DNA of 64,000 nt. Origin: Brachycybe producta (lineage: Eukaryota; Arthropoda; Diplopoda; Playtdesmida; Andrognathidae). A program made the translations under genes and the position numbers. Below the pieces are notes generated by a model. It was not told the DNA's origin. It saw only the letters and a program-made list of their open reading frames with translations, and did no database searches. The stretch spans positions 1 through 64,000 of the forward strand of contig JAUPFP010000092.1 of the NCBI GenBank assembly GCA_036925085.1, read 5' to 3'. Shown in pieces: positions 12,341-24,182 of this stretch (position 1 is the first letter of the stretch; each line of letters starts with the position of its first letter).

Positions 12341-12380
12341 ATGATATTGAACATAGTTTAAGGTAATTGTACAAATGACC

Positions 12381-12518
12381 AAAGCATAATGCTCTGCTAA
12401 AGTATGCGCTAACACCCCTTCATACTGTACTGCGGATTACTAACCTTATGTTAGTAGTCCGTTTGCTGTACAGTGTGAAGGGGTGTTAGCGCATACTTTA
12501 CCAGAGCATTTATGCTTT
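12381..12518. repeat. Foldback of 138 bp
   Basis: Nearly perfect arms: AAAGCATAATGCTCTGCTAA onward through GCGCTAACACCCCTTCA, inverted in 12465-12518. Directly next to the palindrome that holds family D copy 1. Confidence 0.75.
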
Positions 12519-12766
12519 GTTCATTTGAAAGTGAACATCACACGCAAAATCATCCATTTCAAAATCGTTAAAAATTTATTACATCTATTGTTGTACTATT
12601 TAATTGTCTATAGTTTATAAAAGAAATAACTGGTAACTTTTTGAAAAAAAAGTTACTTCTAAATGCGGATTGAAAATTTCATTGAAATGAAATGAAACTT
12701 TTGAAAAATATGAAAAATACTTTTCATGGGATATCACTAACATGAGTAGGCCCTAATTAAAAACTT

Positions 12767-12963
12767 GGGACCTCATTACAGAAAAAAGTCATACATTTGT
12801 GACAGTCAATCAGTCATACCTTATGATGTCACTGCTTGTGCACTCTTGTTTTATGACTGTCATATTTTGTAATTTGTTTTTGTGACTGTTGAAAGATTAT
12901 GACCATAAATATGACAATTTACCATCATATGACAGTCTTATTGCCTTTCTGTAATGAGGCCCT
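12767..12963. mobile_element. MITE family F, copy 1
   Basis: GGACCTCATTACAGAAA and its inverse at the ends; internal TATGACTGTCAT words in both orientations. About 197 bp. Confidence 0.7.
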
Positions 12964-13066
12964 CGGATTTCACACAGGCGTAGGGGAGGAGGTTAGAACC
13001 GCCAAAAAAAAATGAATTTTTTGGAAATTTCGTGTTGTTTTTGTTAGGCTCTGATTAGTAATTACA

Positions 13067-13217
13067 GTCATACGACTAAGTTCAGCGCAAACGGTAATAC
13101 GGAATAGTGACGTCAAAAATGAAATCACCACAAACAATGCATAGAGAATCACGGCATTGATTGTGACGTCATTTTGACTTCGCTATTTATTCCGTATTTC
13201 CGTATTGTCGTCGTATG
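13067..13217. repeat. Foldback with paired TGACGTCA sites
   Basis: TCATACGACTAAGTTCAGCG-type arm and its inverse; GTGACGTCA occurs once in each arm. About 150 bp. Confidence 0.65.
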
Positions 13218-14267
13218 ATCGATCGTCAATCCCCGTTGTCTTACATTGAAATCTTACGAAATTTCTGCAAAGAATGAAATCAATCCCCCCAATGAAAAAC
13301 CTTCATAACCCACCAATTATTGCTTAAGCCACTGGTTGTATCATAATAATCATAGGAAGAAATAAAATATTTCTGTAAATTTCTGCAAAAACAAAAAGAA
13401 GAGAAAATAAAAAAAGATGCAAGGAAGTATTTTGCATCCTGGATTAGGGATAGAGATACCACAGGGATGAAATGAATGAATGGAAAAGAAGAACACAATT
13501 GAATCAAGTTGTTCTCTTATGCTATGGAGTCCTGGAGCCACAGGAATCCCCCTATATCCCCCCTGTTATTCCAGTCTTTTTTTGATCGATCATAAAAAAG
13601 GGAAGTAATAAAAGGACTCCCCCCTTTTTTAATGTAGTCATTGTAGAATATAGTCATTGTAGTCATTTTACCTGTGTTTATCTACCTGGAAGGTTGACTT
13701 CTCTTATTTTCTCTGGCTCTCGCTCCAGACTTTTTAAGTTTTTTTTTTTTCTCCTGTATAAAAAAGTAACTTAAAAAGTGAGGATCATCTTGGATTTTAA
13801 AAAATGGTTATAACTTTTTAATTAATCGTAAGTAATTTTATTTTATACAATATAAATTAACATCAAGTAGTTTACACAAAACTAATTTACTGTACAATAA
13901 TTATTATAATAAATTGTGTTGACCATTCAATTGGATGGAGATATTAGGATTAACCTGTGACCAAGTATTACAAAATGGATTATTTCTAGTTTTTTTTTAA
14001 ATTTCTCTTGGGTTATAGGTGTTCTTAATTCTCATCTTAACATAAGATGATTTGATCTCTGTGACGCGCCTGTTTTTTTTTTGTTTCAAAATAACACACA
14101 TTGTAACAAACATTGGTACAAACGTCACTAACCTCAAGAATTATATTACTCATTATGATGAATGACAAAACAATTGCTAGTTAGTTAGTTGTTCATCAAT
14201 TAGGAGAATTCTCAAATTTCATTTTTTTTTTACGTTGTTGAAGGATGCAAACCACCAACCTTAAATT

Positions 14268-14385
14268 GCATCCGTTTGGTGTAATTGTCCATTAGGCGAA
14301 ATGAATACATGTAGATTGGGTCTGAGATGCAAAACGCGAAATGGACATACATTTCGTGTAATGAACAATTACACCAAATGGATGC
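14268..14385. repeat. Foldback of 118 bp
   Basis: Arms GCATCCGTTTGGTGTAATTG and inverse with inner GCGAAATG / CATTTCGT; a few mismatches. Confidence 0.7.
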
Positions 14386-14559
14386 GACGTACACATTATT
14401 TACAAAGTGTTTGATAACTTGATAAGTAGTTAGTTAACTTAGTTCTGTCTTTTTTTAAAAGTATTTTCAATTTAACGGAAAATTTTTTTTATTATTTAAG
14501 ATATTTCGTGAACATCATTTTTGATTATTTTTCTAGTGATTCTCCATTTCAGGAGCAAC

Positions 14560-14835
14560 ACTAATACCTTCGACACATATACACAGTTAAATGCATTTAA
14601 ATATTAAACACGTTCTACAGAGCCCCCTGTGAAGGGCAAACGGACAATATGTCGCATTCAATTTATTCAGTTAATAATTTCAAAATATTGAGTTAATACT
14701 TAAATATAATATAGAAACTATTGAAAAAATATTGATTTAGTATTTGGTATTGGGTTCATGTCCTTAACTGGATTCCGTAAAATTCACCTAAACACATTTA
14801 ATTTGAATTCATTTAGCTCATTTGTGGTGGGTGAC
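14560..14835. mobile_element. MITE family D, copy 2
   Basis: Same internal blocks as copy 1; about 20% diverged by eye. It abuts copy 3. Confidence 0.7.
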
Positions 14836-15149
14836 TAATACCTAGTACACACCACATAATTTAAATGCATTTAAGTAATAAACGGTGTTCTACAGAGCCC
14901 TGTGAAGGACATACAAACAATATATCGAATTCAATTTATTCAGTTAATAATCTTGAACATATTGAGTTAATTACTTAAATATAATTTTTATAAACTATTG
15001 ATTTAATAATTTCAATTTAAAATATTAATTATAAAAGTCAATTTTATATTTGGCGTTCATGTCCTTAACTGGATTCCGTATAATTCACCTAAACACATTT
15101 AATTTGAATTGATTTAACTCGTGTGTTGTGTACAAGGGGTATTAGTCAA
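14836..15149. mobile_element. MITE family D, copy 3
   Basis: GACTAATACCTAGTACACAC at the left and the inverted GTGTACAAGGGGTATTAGTC at the right; this copy shows the full terminal repeat. Confidence 0.75.
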
Positions 15150-15437
15150 TCAATAGCATTTTTCACGTTGATATCTTTCAAAATTAACGTTTTAAAGATA
15201 TCAACATGAAAATACACATGAATGATTGATTGAGCTACTTTTTTAATTTCTAAAATATATTTTCACTATTAAAATGAAAATTAATGTTTTGATTTTTGTC
15301 ACAAAATGTCATCAATGGTGTAGAAATGAAAACAAAAAATCTAATCCTAGAAATATATAAATATGTAAAATGTTTAAAAAAAAACCCTAAAAGAATTGTT
15401 CAGTTTGTTTTATTTTAATTTGGTTAAAAAATAAACT

Positions 15438-15765
15438 TAAGGTGGTTTTAAAGTGTAAATACCCGCTAACTCTTGATTAGTTTCTTTCAGGTGCAAAAGG
15501 AAGTGAAACTTGAATGCGCTTTATAAACTAGAAGGGTAACTTAATCAGTTAAGGGTAATTTCATGTTGATATCTTTTAAAATAAGCTTTTTATGTAGATT
15601 TGAAAATGATCCAACTTTAAGCGGTCTATTGTTTTTTTTTAAAAAAAGCGTATTTTGAAAGATTTACCCTTCTAGTTTGTAAACACTTTCTAGTTTGTCT
15701 TCATTTTGCATCTGAAAGATAATCCGAGAGTTCAAGAGGTGGTTTACACTTTAAAAACCAACATT
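15438..15765. mobile_element. Palindromic element, family C, representative copy
   Basis: Ends TTAAGGTGGTTTTAAAGTGT and inverse. Going inward come TTTCAGGTGCAAAA, AACTAGAAGGGTAGC, a TTAAGGGTA-like block and TTGATATCTTT; after the centre the same blocks return inverted (CCTTCTAGTTTCTAA). Other copies or parts lie near 3482-3650, 5163-5705, 17745-18125, 18500-18660, 20296-20690, 20765-21035, 25505-25765, 25930-26145, 36950-37190, 48822-48900 and 59965-60150. It encodes nothing. Confidence 0.75.
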
Positions 15766-15994
15766 AATTTGAAAATAGGGTATCAGGCCCAAATTCAAGA
15801 AGGAAATTTAGTACTTGAACTTCCAATTGAATCTTCTGAAAAGGATTACAACAGGAAAAAAAAAGCTGTTCTATTGAGTATTTTTAGAACCCTGCTCAGA
15901 GGGTTCAAGTTTAAATTCAAGAACCGTGTTTCTTGTATTCGGGCCTTAACATTAAACCAACCACTAAATTATGTTTTGTTTTTTTTCTAAATAA

Positions 15995-16079
15995 AAGGCT
16001 GGTTAGAGATTAGAATTTTCTAGCAATACGTCGGTGTAGCGTCTAGTGACAAAAAAAATCTAGCCTCTAACCAGTCTTA
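15995..16079. mobile_element. Short MITE
   Basis: AAGGCTGGTTAGAGATTAG and its inverse enclose about 40 bases. A related end (ACCTGGTTAGAGACTAG) occurs at 51070. Confidence 0.6.
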
Positions 16080-16375
16080 TGGGAAACAATGCATATTTGT
16101 GGTTTCTTTAATTATCATTATTGCCATTTAAGTGAAGAGGTAGATCTAATCACAAAACTTTTTTTGTTAAAAAAAATAGATTAGAAAGTTAAAAATATTA
16201 ATAAAATCAGATTATAAAAATCAGTGATTTTTTTAATATAAAATATGGATTCATTCCGTTTGATATACAGTTCGATCTATATGACATTTAATAGTCATTT
16301 ATTGTTATAGTTTTTTCTTTCTTTTGTGTTTGTTGGTTGATTGGTTAGAAAGGGGGCTGGTTGTTTTCACTTTGT

Positions 16376-16389
16376 GTTGTCATGGCAAC
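16376..16389. promoter_or_regulatory. X-box
   Basis: GTTGTCATGGCAAC, identical to the site at 4814. A second site follows 372 bases downstream. Confidence 0.5.
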
Positions 16390-16760
16390 CGATTCTTTAA
16401 GGCTTTTTTTTTTGGTGATTTCAGAGGGCGGTGAGAGTGGGTGGTTGGGTGGGTCTATATATATATGATTATATATCCTCCTGTTCACTTGACAGACAGA
16501 CTGAGAATTTTCTCTTTCATTCTTTCAGTTTCCACACCACCTTCATCTCTTTCTATCTATCTATCTGTCTATCTCTCATATCCCCTCCCTCATTTTTTCT
16601 TCTCTTTCTTTCTCTCCCTCTTTATCATTTTTTTTATGGTGGTTTGATCTGTTAGCTTAGCTCTCATAGCTATTCTATGCAAAGTATACTCCTTCCTCCT
16701 CCTCTTCTCCTCCTTCTTCTGATGGTTGTCAGGTGAGAGCCCTCATTGTCATGGAGTCTG

Positions 16761-16774
16761 GTTGCCATGACAAC
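16761..16774. promoter_or_regulatory. X-box
   Basis: GTTGCCATGACAAC, a near-perfect RFX palindrome, next to CT-rich sequence and a poly-C run. Confidence 0.5.
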
Positions 16775-16959
16775 CACAACTACGGAGAGTTTGTTTCGTG
16801 TTCTACGAAGTTTCCCTCCCTCCCTCACCCCCCCCCCCCCCCTCTTAGTCTTCCTCTGCAATGTAATGTATGGGTGGTGCGTGGCATACATTTTGTATTA
16901 TTCCTATTGTGTTACCATGTTTTAACAGTTTTCGCCACACTAGTTGAACACCACCCCTT

Positions 16960-17385
16960 ATATCATTTCTCTCTCTCTCTTTTATTCTTTCTTTCTTCCA
17001 CCTCTCTCTGGCTCTTTCTCTCTTTTATTCTTTCTTTCTCTCTCTCCTAGCTCTTTCTCTCTTTTATTCTTTCTTTCTCTCTCTCCTAGCTCTTTCTCTC
17101 CTATCTCTCTCTCTCTCTCTCTGGCTCTTTCTATCTCTCTCTCTTTTACTCTTTCTCTCTGGCTCTTTCTATCTCTCTCTGGCTCTTTCTATCTCTAGCT
17201 CTTTCTATCTCTCTCTCTAGCTCTTTCTATCTCTCTCTGGCTCTTTCTATCTCTGGCTCTTTCTATCTCTAGCTCTTTCTATCTCTCTCTGGCTCTTTCT
17301 ATCTCTGGCTCTTTCTATCTAGCTCTTTCTATCTCTCTCTGGCTCTTTCTATCTCTCTAGCTCTTTCTGTCTATCTTTCTCTCAA
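16960..17385. repeat. CT-rich minisatellite of about 16-20-base units
   Basis: Units of the type GGCTCTTTCTATCTCT or AGCTCTTTCTATCTCT repeat about fifteen times after a block of longer units containing TTTATTCTTTCTTTCTCTC. Nearly pure pyrimidine on the plus strand. Confidence 0.9.
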
Positions 17386-18203
17386 ACTCCCACTTGATAA
17401 TGTATGCCCTCCATTTTTTTTGTCTTTCTTTCTACCCTTTCTTTATTTTTGCTTGAAAAACACCTGAAAAACATTTCTAATTTGTATCCTGATTACACAA
17501 ATAAAAGAAGAACAAACAAGAGATAAGGATTTATATGAAAACAAGCAACAACAGAAAATTCTCAAATTTAGGGAACTTTTTTCTATTATTGAATAAAAAG
17601 TAAAGGTCAAATTTCACTTCCAATTTCAATGAAAAAAGACAGACGCCATATTATATCTTTCAGTGCAAAAATCTCATAGAAATATTCTGATTTTTGATTT
17701 CTTATACTAATTTCTGCTGATTTTTCAGCACGTGTGATTCTTCCTTTACAGCTTGAAAGTGTTTTAGAAACTAGAAAGGCAACTCAATGACTTAAGTGTA
17801 GTTTGGTGTTGTTATCTTTTAAGATAAACATTTTTTTAAGTTTGAAAATGGCCCACTTTTAGCAGACAATAATTTTTAATATTTTTTTTACAAAAAAAAA
17901 GTTTATTTTGAAAGATATGATATCTTCATCATCATCATCATCATGAAAATACTATTAATTGATTTATTTACTATTTTAGTTTCTAACACATTTTCAAATT
18001 ATTCTTATTCTTGTTCTTCTGAAACATAGAATAATAACCAGAGTTTGAGAATCACCTGTTCATAAAACATCTTAACTTGTGACTGTCTTAATTTTGTTGT
18101 CTTAAAGGTTGTTAGAAACTATGTAAGAGAACATGGAAAACAAAATAAACGTTTTATGGCAGTTGGGAATGCTTTTTGTAAGCAGCGAATGCAAAATACA
18201 CCA

Positions 18204-18422
18204 GTTATACCTCGCTATACGGCCCTTTCTTTATACGGCATTTCCCTATAACGGCCTTTTTAAATTTTAGCTCAGTTTCTAGTTACAGAACAAAAATTTT
18301 CGATATACGGCCAAAAAAATTGGGAAAACCACATATGTATATGCAATTAACGACCATTTCGCTTTACAGCCAACTTTCCCGGAACGTATCTCGGCCGTAA
18401 AGTGACGTATTATTGTATGCTA
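18204..18422. mobile_element. pogo/Tigger-like MITE, family B, copy 1
   Basis: Ends ATACCTCGCTATACGGCC and inverse GGCCGTAAAGTGACGTAT. Internal TATACGGC words repeat in both orientations. TIR type and AT target suggest a pogo/Tigger origin (inference). Confidence 0.7.
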
Positions 18423-18660
18423 ATGAAAGAGTACAGTGGGAATATCATTGAAAGTAAACTTTTCATGGCAAACTTTTCCGATTACCATGTAAAGTTTTTA
18501 CAAAATCAGTGTGAAAATCCTCTTAGAAAGTAATTCAGTTACTCTTCTGCAATAAAAAACCCGTTTATTTTGAAAGGATAATGTTAGATATAAATTGCAT
18601 TTACTCTTCTAGTTTCTAACAAACGTTGAAGCCACTTCTTAGAATTCGCTGCTGATGAAG

Positions 18661-19411
18661 CTGAATGACTAATTAGAGAGCTAACAATGGATTTTTCCTG
18701 CCACCATCATCATCATCATCATTAATTGTGTGTATTTTCTTGATGTCCAATTTATTAGCAAAATTACATTTGTTTACATTGATGACTTCCAACTGTTTTT
18801 TAACAGTTTTTTCTGATAAGGAAAAATGGTGTGGATCTCAAAAGACATATTTAAATATGATGACGATTATTATTATTATTAGAAAAAGGAGAAATTTCGT
18901 GTCAAAATGTTTCTATTTGAAAGAGAGAATGAGAGATAGATAGAAATAGGAGAGAGAGAGAAGTGGGGGGGGGGTTGGATATATATTATTAATATATATA
19001 AATGATGATGGACTTGGACTTAACTTCCAAGTGTTTCTTCAAGATTGCCACTTTGTAATTACTAATGATTACAAAACCTTTTTTTTTGGTAAAACTGCAA
19101 AGTTGTGATAACGATTAAAACATATTTTAATCTCTACGTCTGCAAAAAGTTGCAAACTGTGTGAACATCATCATCATCATCATCATCATCATCTACATTA
19201 TTATTATCAGCAAAATAATGATGATGATGATGATGTTTTTACATATTTTTCAAGTGTTGTTTTTCAACCCACCCACATAACACGTCATAATTCAAAAAGA
19301 TACAACACTTTAATGATATAAAAGTGATTATGATAATTTATTAATTTACAATGAAAAAATAAAAAGGATTTCTTCTGCAGATGAAGAAATTGAGCTTAAA
19401 ATATAAGTCAA

Positions 19412-19453
<42 letters not shown>

Positions 19454-19670
19454 TTTAGAGTGTACTTATAGAAGATGGAGGAATAGAAGGAGGAGGGGAT
19501 AAAAGGTAATTTGTATTTGGGACAGGCGGTCATTTGCACTCTTCATGATCTCTGTCTCTCTCCCTCCTGTTCGAGGGTCATTTGCCCCTTATGTATTTTC
19601 TTTAATGTAGTCTCTCACTCATTTGAACAGGGCCAAACATATATTTATTATTATCAATATATTTTATTGA

Positions 19671-19715
<45 letters not shown>

Positions 19716-20295
19716 AACTGCTGTTCAAACCAATATGGAAAGTGTAAATGAATGAAAACAAATACAATTTCCACATGGTGTCTATGTGAAACGGATCTTC
19801 TGTAATATTTTTGCCCACCTGTATTTACATGACACACATGATGAGATGATGATGAATAGAGAACAGATAGACTATGATGATGATGATGATGATGATAATC
19901 ATCATTTTTATTGCGAAATTATCAAAGTGTTAGGTTTCTTACCCTTCTTTATTTGTGTGTTTTACACATTTATTTTGTTGTTGGTTTCTAGTTGTAAAAT
20001 TAACAGAATATTTTTTCGAGTGGGTTTTTTTCCCCCGTTTTTTTCATTTATTTGTGTTTTAATATTGATTAATTTACTTATTAAAACAAATCTGTGATAA
20101 TTTTTTTCATTCATCTGTTTTTCATTGTTTAACAAAATGACTTTATAAATCTTTTGTGGGTTATTTTATTAATAGAAAGTATTATTTTGATGTTTGCGTT
20201 ATTGTTTAAAATTATAATTAAGATTAAAAAAATACAAAGAAATATATTTTTATTAATTAAATCAATTTTATTAAAATTGTTTTTTTTATTACGAT
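18661..20295. other. Microsatellite-rich noncoding DNA
   Basis: ATC, GAT, TA and GA runs and AT-rich filler. No gene is seen. Confidence 0.5.
19160..19240. repeat. Opposed (ATC)n and (GAT)n microsatellites
   Basis: Nine ATC units (about 19166-19193) and, 20 bases on, five GAT units (about 19218-19233): together an inverted repeat. Confidence 0.9.
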
Positions 20296-21365
20296 AGTTT
20301 ATGAACAGTTGATTTTCTTACTCTTCATTATTGTGTTTTTGTTTTTCAGAAGAGTAAAATTAATAAAAAAAAACTAGAAAGTGTTTTAGTAACTAGAAGC
20401 GTAGTTCAATCACTTAAGGGTATTTTCATATTGATTGATATCTTTCAAAATAAACGTTTTATAAACAAAAATTAAAAAAAAAATAATATCGTCTACTTAA
20501 ATTTGAGCTATTTTGTATAAAGGCTTATTTTGAAAGAAGATCTAGATATGAAAATACCCTTCAGTGAATGAGAGCTACCCTTCTAGTTTCTAAAACACTT
20601 TTCAAGTTTTTCTTCATTTTTCACCTGAAAGAAAGAAATTGATTCAGATTTCGAGAGGCATTTTTTTTCGTTTCAAAATCACTTTACCTGAAATTTTCAA
20701 CCAATCAATCACGTCATATAATGAAGTAATTTCTTTTATTAATAATAACTCATTTTTGAACTCAGGTTTTGTTCTGCGTTTCAGAAGAACCTAATTAAGG
20801 AGAAATTGAACGGGTGTAATTAGCTAGAAAGGTAGCTCAAATCACTTAATAATATGTTTCAAAAGAAACTTTTTATAGGCAAACTTTTACACTTTTTTTT
20901 AAGTTTGATCATTTTCAAACTTGACACGAAAAGCTTATTTTAAAAAATTGAGTTTACCCCTTCTAGTTTATAAAACACTTTTTTAGATTTTTTCTCCTGA
21001 AAGACAGAATAAATAACTAAGGGCGTTTACAATTTAACACTAATTGTTGAAAAGAAGAGAGAAAAAAAAACCTTTAAGATTTAGTCAATTAATTTTTATT
21101 AAAGCATGACTTAAAAGTCTTACATCCAAGTTGATAAAAGTGAGAGAAAAAAATCAATTAATGATCAGTCATTTAAATCAATCCACTCTGATTAAGCTAA
21201 ACAAATTTCATATTGACACGAAACCAATGATATGGCAATTTAGGGCGCCATTTAACCCTTCTAGTTTAACAAATTACACGATTCATTTTTATTACACGTG
21301 TAACTTTTTCATAATTTTCAGAAATTTATAGGAAACTTTATCGAGCTGGAACGATTCTAACTGGA

Positions 21366-21752
21366 ACGACACCAAGGGTTGGAGGTGGAGGCTAGCAGTG
21401 ACATCAAGGTAGCGAAGAGGAAAAAAAAAGCTTATATACAAGTGAGCGGTTAAATAGCAAAAAGCTTATGCAATTGTAGCAGATTACAGAAGCGGAACGG
21501 AGCTAAAAAAAAAAAGGAATTTGCAAATGTAGCAGTACGATTAAAACACTGCTAATTTATCTCAAAAGTATATTTTAAAATAAACTATTTCAATTTAAAT
21601 CCATTGTTTACCATTTGTAAATTATTCTTTTGCGCTCCATTCCGCTCCAAAAATGCATATGCTTTATGCTATTTAACCGCTAGTTTGTTTATTTTTTTTT
21701 TTTTCATGCGTTCACGTCACTGCTAGCCTCCACCTCCAACCCTTGGCGTCGT
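21366..21752. mobile_element. MITE family G, copy 3
   Basis: Ends CAAGGGTTGGAGGTGGAGGC and the exact inverse, extended by ACGAC / GTCGT. 387 bp, AT-rich, no coding. Confidence 0.75.
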
Positions 21753-21790
21753 ACCAGCTGGAACAACATCCTCTTAAGATACCCCATTCA

Positions 21791-21995
21791 TGATACAAGC
21801 AGTTCTGCCCAGCACTATGATTTCGTTTGCCACGCCCTTTTATGAGCGTCAGACGAAATATGTACCAATTAGATATTGCCGTCCTTTTTAAAAAGGGCGG
21901 GACATGTGACATCAGAGACCAATTCGCAATTGATGACGCTCATAAAAGGGCAGGGAAAATGAAATTTTAGTGCTGGGCAGAAGTGCTCGTTTCAT
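21791..21995. mobile_element. Foldback element, family A, copy 3
   Basis: Inverted ends around CTGCCCAGCACT, internal CGCCCTTTTATGAGCGTCA and AAAAGGGCGG blocks. TTCATGAT occurs on both sides. It follows directly on the element ending at 21752. Confidence 0.65.
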
Positions 21996-22364
21996 GATGG
22001 GATCCGATTTGAGATCTGATAAGATATGACCTCTCAAAGTCCATATCCGGCCCATTTTTCACTCTTTAGTTTAGGGAACGGATCAGATCTGACTGATCGC
22101 AATACAATATTCGCCTGCCCCTTTTTGAAACCAGTATGTATTTAGTAAATCTATTATTGTACACTGTGTACATATGTGCTCCAACATCTGGCGGATCTGG
22201 TCTCTTGTCTCCCTTTCCTTTTAACTTGGCAGATTGGCTAGATTTGGTAGATTTTGAGCTGCCGCGAGTCTGCCCTATTCGCTTTCACGGACGGATAAAT
22301 AACGGATTTGATCTGTCCATAAGTCAGTCCAGGACTCGGTTGTATTTGTGCATGTTAGTTATAT

Positions 22365-23093
22365 CTTAGACTATTACTCTACTGGACTGGCAACTCCCTA
22401 TCTTCTACATGTTAAAGCGTTAAATGCATGTTCATAGGCAAAATAAATAAGGCAAAAGTGACGCCAGCTCCGCCTGGTGGCATTATTTTAAAAGAAAATC
22501 GTTAGCTAGATTGTTTTTTTTTTTTTGCAAAGGGGAAGACATTGGGGGTGAATCATATACTGTATGGCAAGTTATTTTAGTTTTTTCACGTTTTACTGGA
22601 TTTTCCAATTTTAATTCTATTCTAGGAATCCAGTAAAATGCGGTTAAAAAAGTAAAATGAATTTCCATATGTGATATTTTGCTGTGAATTTGTGTAAATC
22701 TTAGTGAATCTCGTACATGATTTTTTTTTAATGTCGGCCCAGTTGTCCGTTCGTCTCCTAAGCAAAAAATGGTTGGAAAACGTTGTTGTTACCGTGTTTG
22801 TGACTCGCGTTTTCCTGATAATAGACCACAACCAAAACAGGTAACACTTTACAGACACTTTTTGACAGAACACAGCTGTAGTTCTTCATCGGCCATACTT
22901 TTTATAATAATATATATAAAAAATCCACCCTATATAACTACAAAATGAACTCGTCCAAAGTTTGACTTTTGTATTAATGTTCATATACCATAGTCCCGCT
23001 AGAGGCGCCACTTCAAAAACGACGTCACGACGATTCAAAACTGTCCAACAGAAAATTTCGGGAGTTGCCAGTACAGTAGAGTAATAGTCTAAG
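22365..23093 (+). mobile_element. Nonautonomous DNA transposon with 7-bp duplication and a THAP-like exon
   Basis: Terminal inverted repeats of about 34 bp, beginning CTTAGACTATTACTCTACTG and differing at one position, lie at 22365-22398 and 23060-23093. Both ends are flanked by GTTATAT (22358-22364 and 23094-23100), a clean target duplication. Inside, an ATG at 22769 opens a 24-codon frame, MVGKRCCYRVCDSRFPDNRP, ending at a GT-donor at 22841. The C-x3-C start resembles the N-terminus of a THAP zinc finger, which P-superfamily transposases carry; 7-8-bp duplications also fit P elements. No further transposase exon is visible, so this is an internally deleted copy. The THAP reading rests on a few residues. 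Confidence 0.6.
22769..22840 (+). pseudogene. Possible first exon of a THAP-domain transposase (fragment)
   Basis: Twenty-four codons from the ATG at 22769 to a donor at 22841. The spacing of Cys residues and the basic start fit the first strand of a THAP domain, but the His/Cys second half and the catalytic region are absent. The context between two terminal repeats argues for a transposase remnant and not a host gene. Confidence 0.35.
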
Positions 23094-23165
23094 GTTATAT
23101 TTTCGATGTTAACTCTTTCAGTATTTTTAGGCCTATATCACATATCTAATCAATTTTTACTTAAA

Positions 23166-23332
23166 AAAAAACCTACGAATTTCACAGATGATCTGAATTT
23201 TTGGTTATCAGGATCAGCTCCAGTCCTATCTAGTTCGGATAAATGTGAAACTCATTTATCCGAACTAGATAGGAATGGAACTGATCCTGATAACCAAAAA
23301 TCCAGATCATCTGTGAAATTCGTTGGTTTTTC
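23166..23332. repeat. Near-perfect hairpin with arms of about 80 bp
   Basis: Left arm begins about 23166, right arm ends about 23332, with very few mismatches and a loop of about 6 bases. The inner core is TAGTTCGGATAAATG and its inverse. Confidence 0.85.
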
Positions 23333-24182
23333 CCCCGTTACTCATCATTTTACTCATCTTAGTTATTATAGATATTTTTCTATAACAGAAAACCCGGATC
23401 GGATAATCCGGAATTCCGAATTTCTACTTTAGTTTCATATTTTTATCTCATTTTTTTCTCCAAAAAAAATATTATTTCTGACTCCTGAGAATATAAAAAC
23501 TTTTTATTGCTTTTCTAATTGTGTTGATGTTTTTTTAGGTAAAAAAAATGTGATTTTGGTACATAAAATTTTCTAATTTTTTTTCGGGGAGGTGGAGGGG
23601 TTTGTATTTGTGCCAAATTTGTCAAGACAAAAAATATATATATTTTTTTTCTGGTTATTTTCTTTTAGGTTTTAAAAATGATAGCTTTTAACTTCTTTTC
23701 GTTTTCAGGTAAAAAGGGAAAAAAAAAGTTGTTTTATTGTCTATTCTACGAGATTTAGAAAGAAAGGGAGGGGAATATACATAGTACAATTGTAGTTTAA
23801 AATGGAGGAGGAGGAGGATGGGGATAGTTGAAGGAAACTGGGGGAAAGGTGGTTGGGGGGGAAGAGAAATTACGATCTCCTCCTGCCACAACAGTTATTT
23901 GTGTGTTCTCTCTCTCATGTCAGGTGAAATCTTCCTTTCATTTCTGCTTGAGGAACACACTTGTTTGTCAAAACTTTTGAGAGCTTTATAAATTATAATA
24001 AAAAAAAACCTACGATTTTCGGTTCCTAGCTTTTATTTCTACTTTCACGTTAGAAAATTACGTAAACCTTTGCAAGACCACATGTTTCTTTGAACAAACT
24101 AAGCTTTTTTGAGCTAATTTTTAGGAGATTCACAGCTTGCAAATCTTAGCAAAGTTTGGAGTATAAACCTACTCTAAAGACA

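Noticed and set aside
15706-15990. 94-codon frame
   Set aside because: It begins inside a family C palindrome and shows no similarity or splice context.
16431-17198. Overlapping frames rich in Ser, Leu and Phe
   Set aside because: They translate the CT minisatellite and have no protein-like composition.
23106-23432. 108-codon frame
   Set aside because: It runs through both arms of the long hairpin, so the protein repeats itself on opposite strands.
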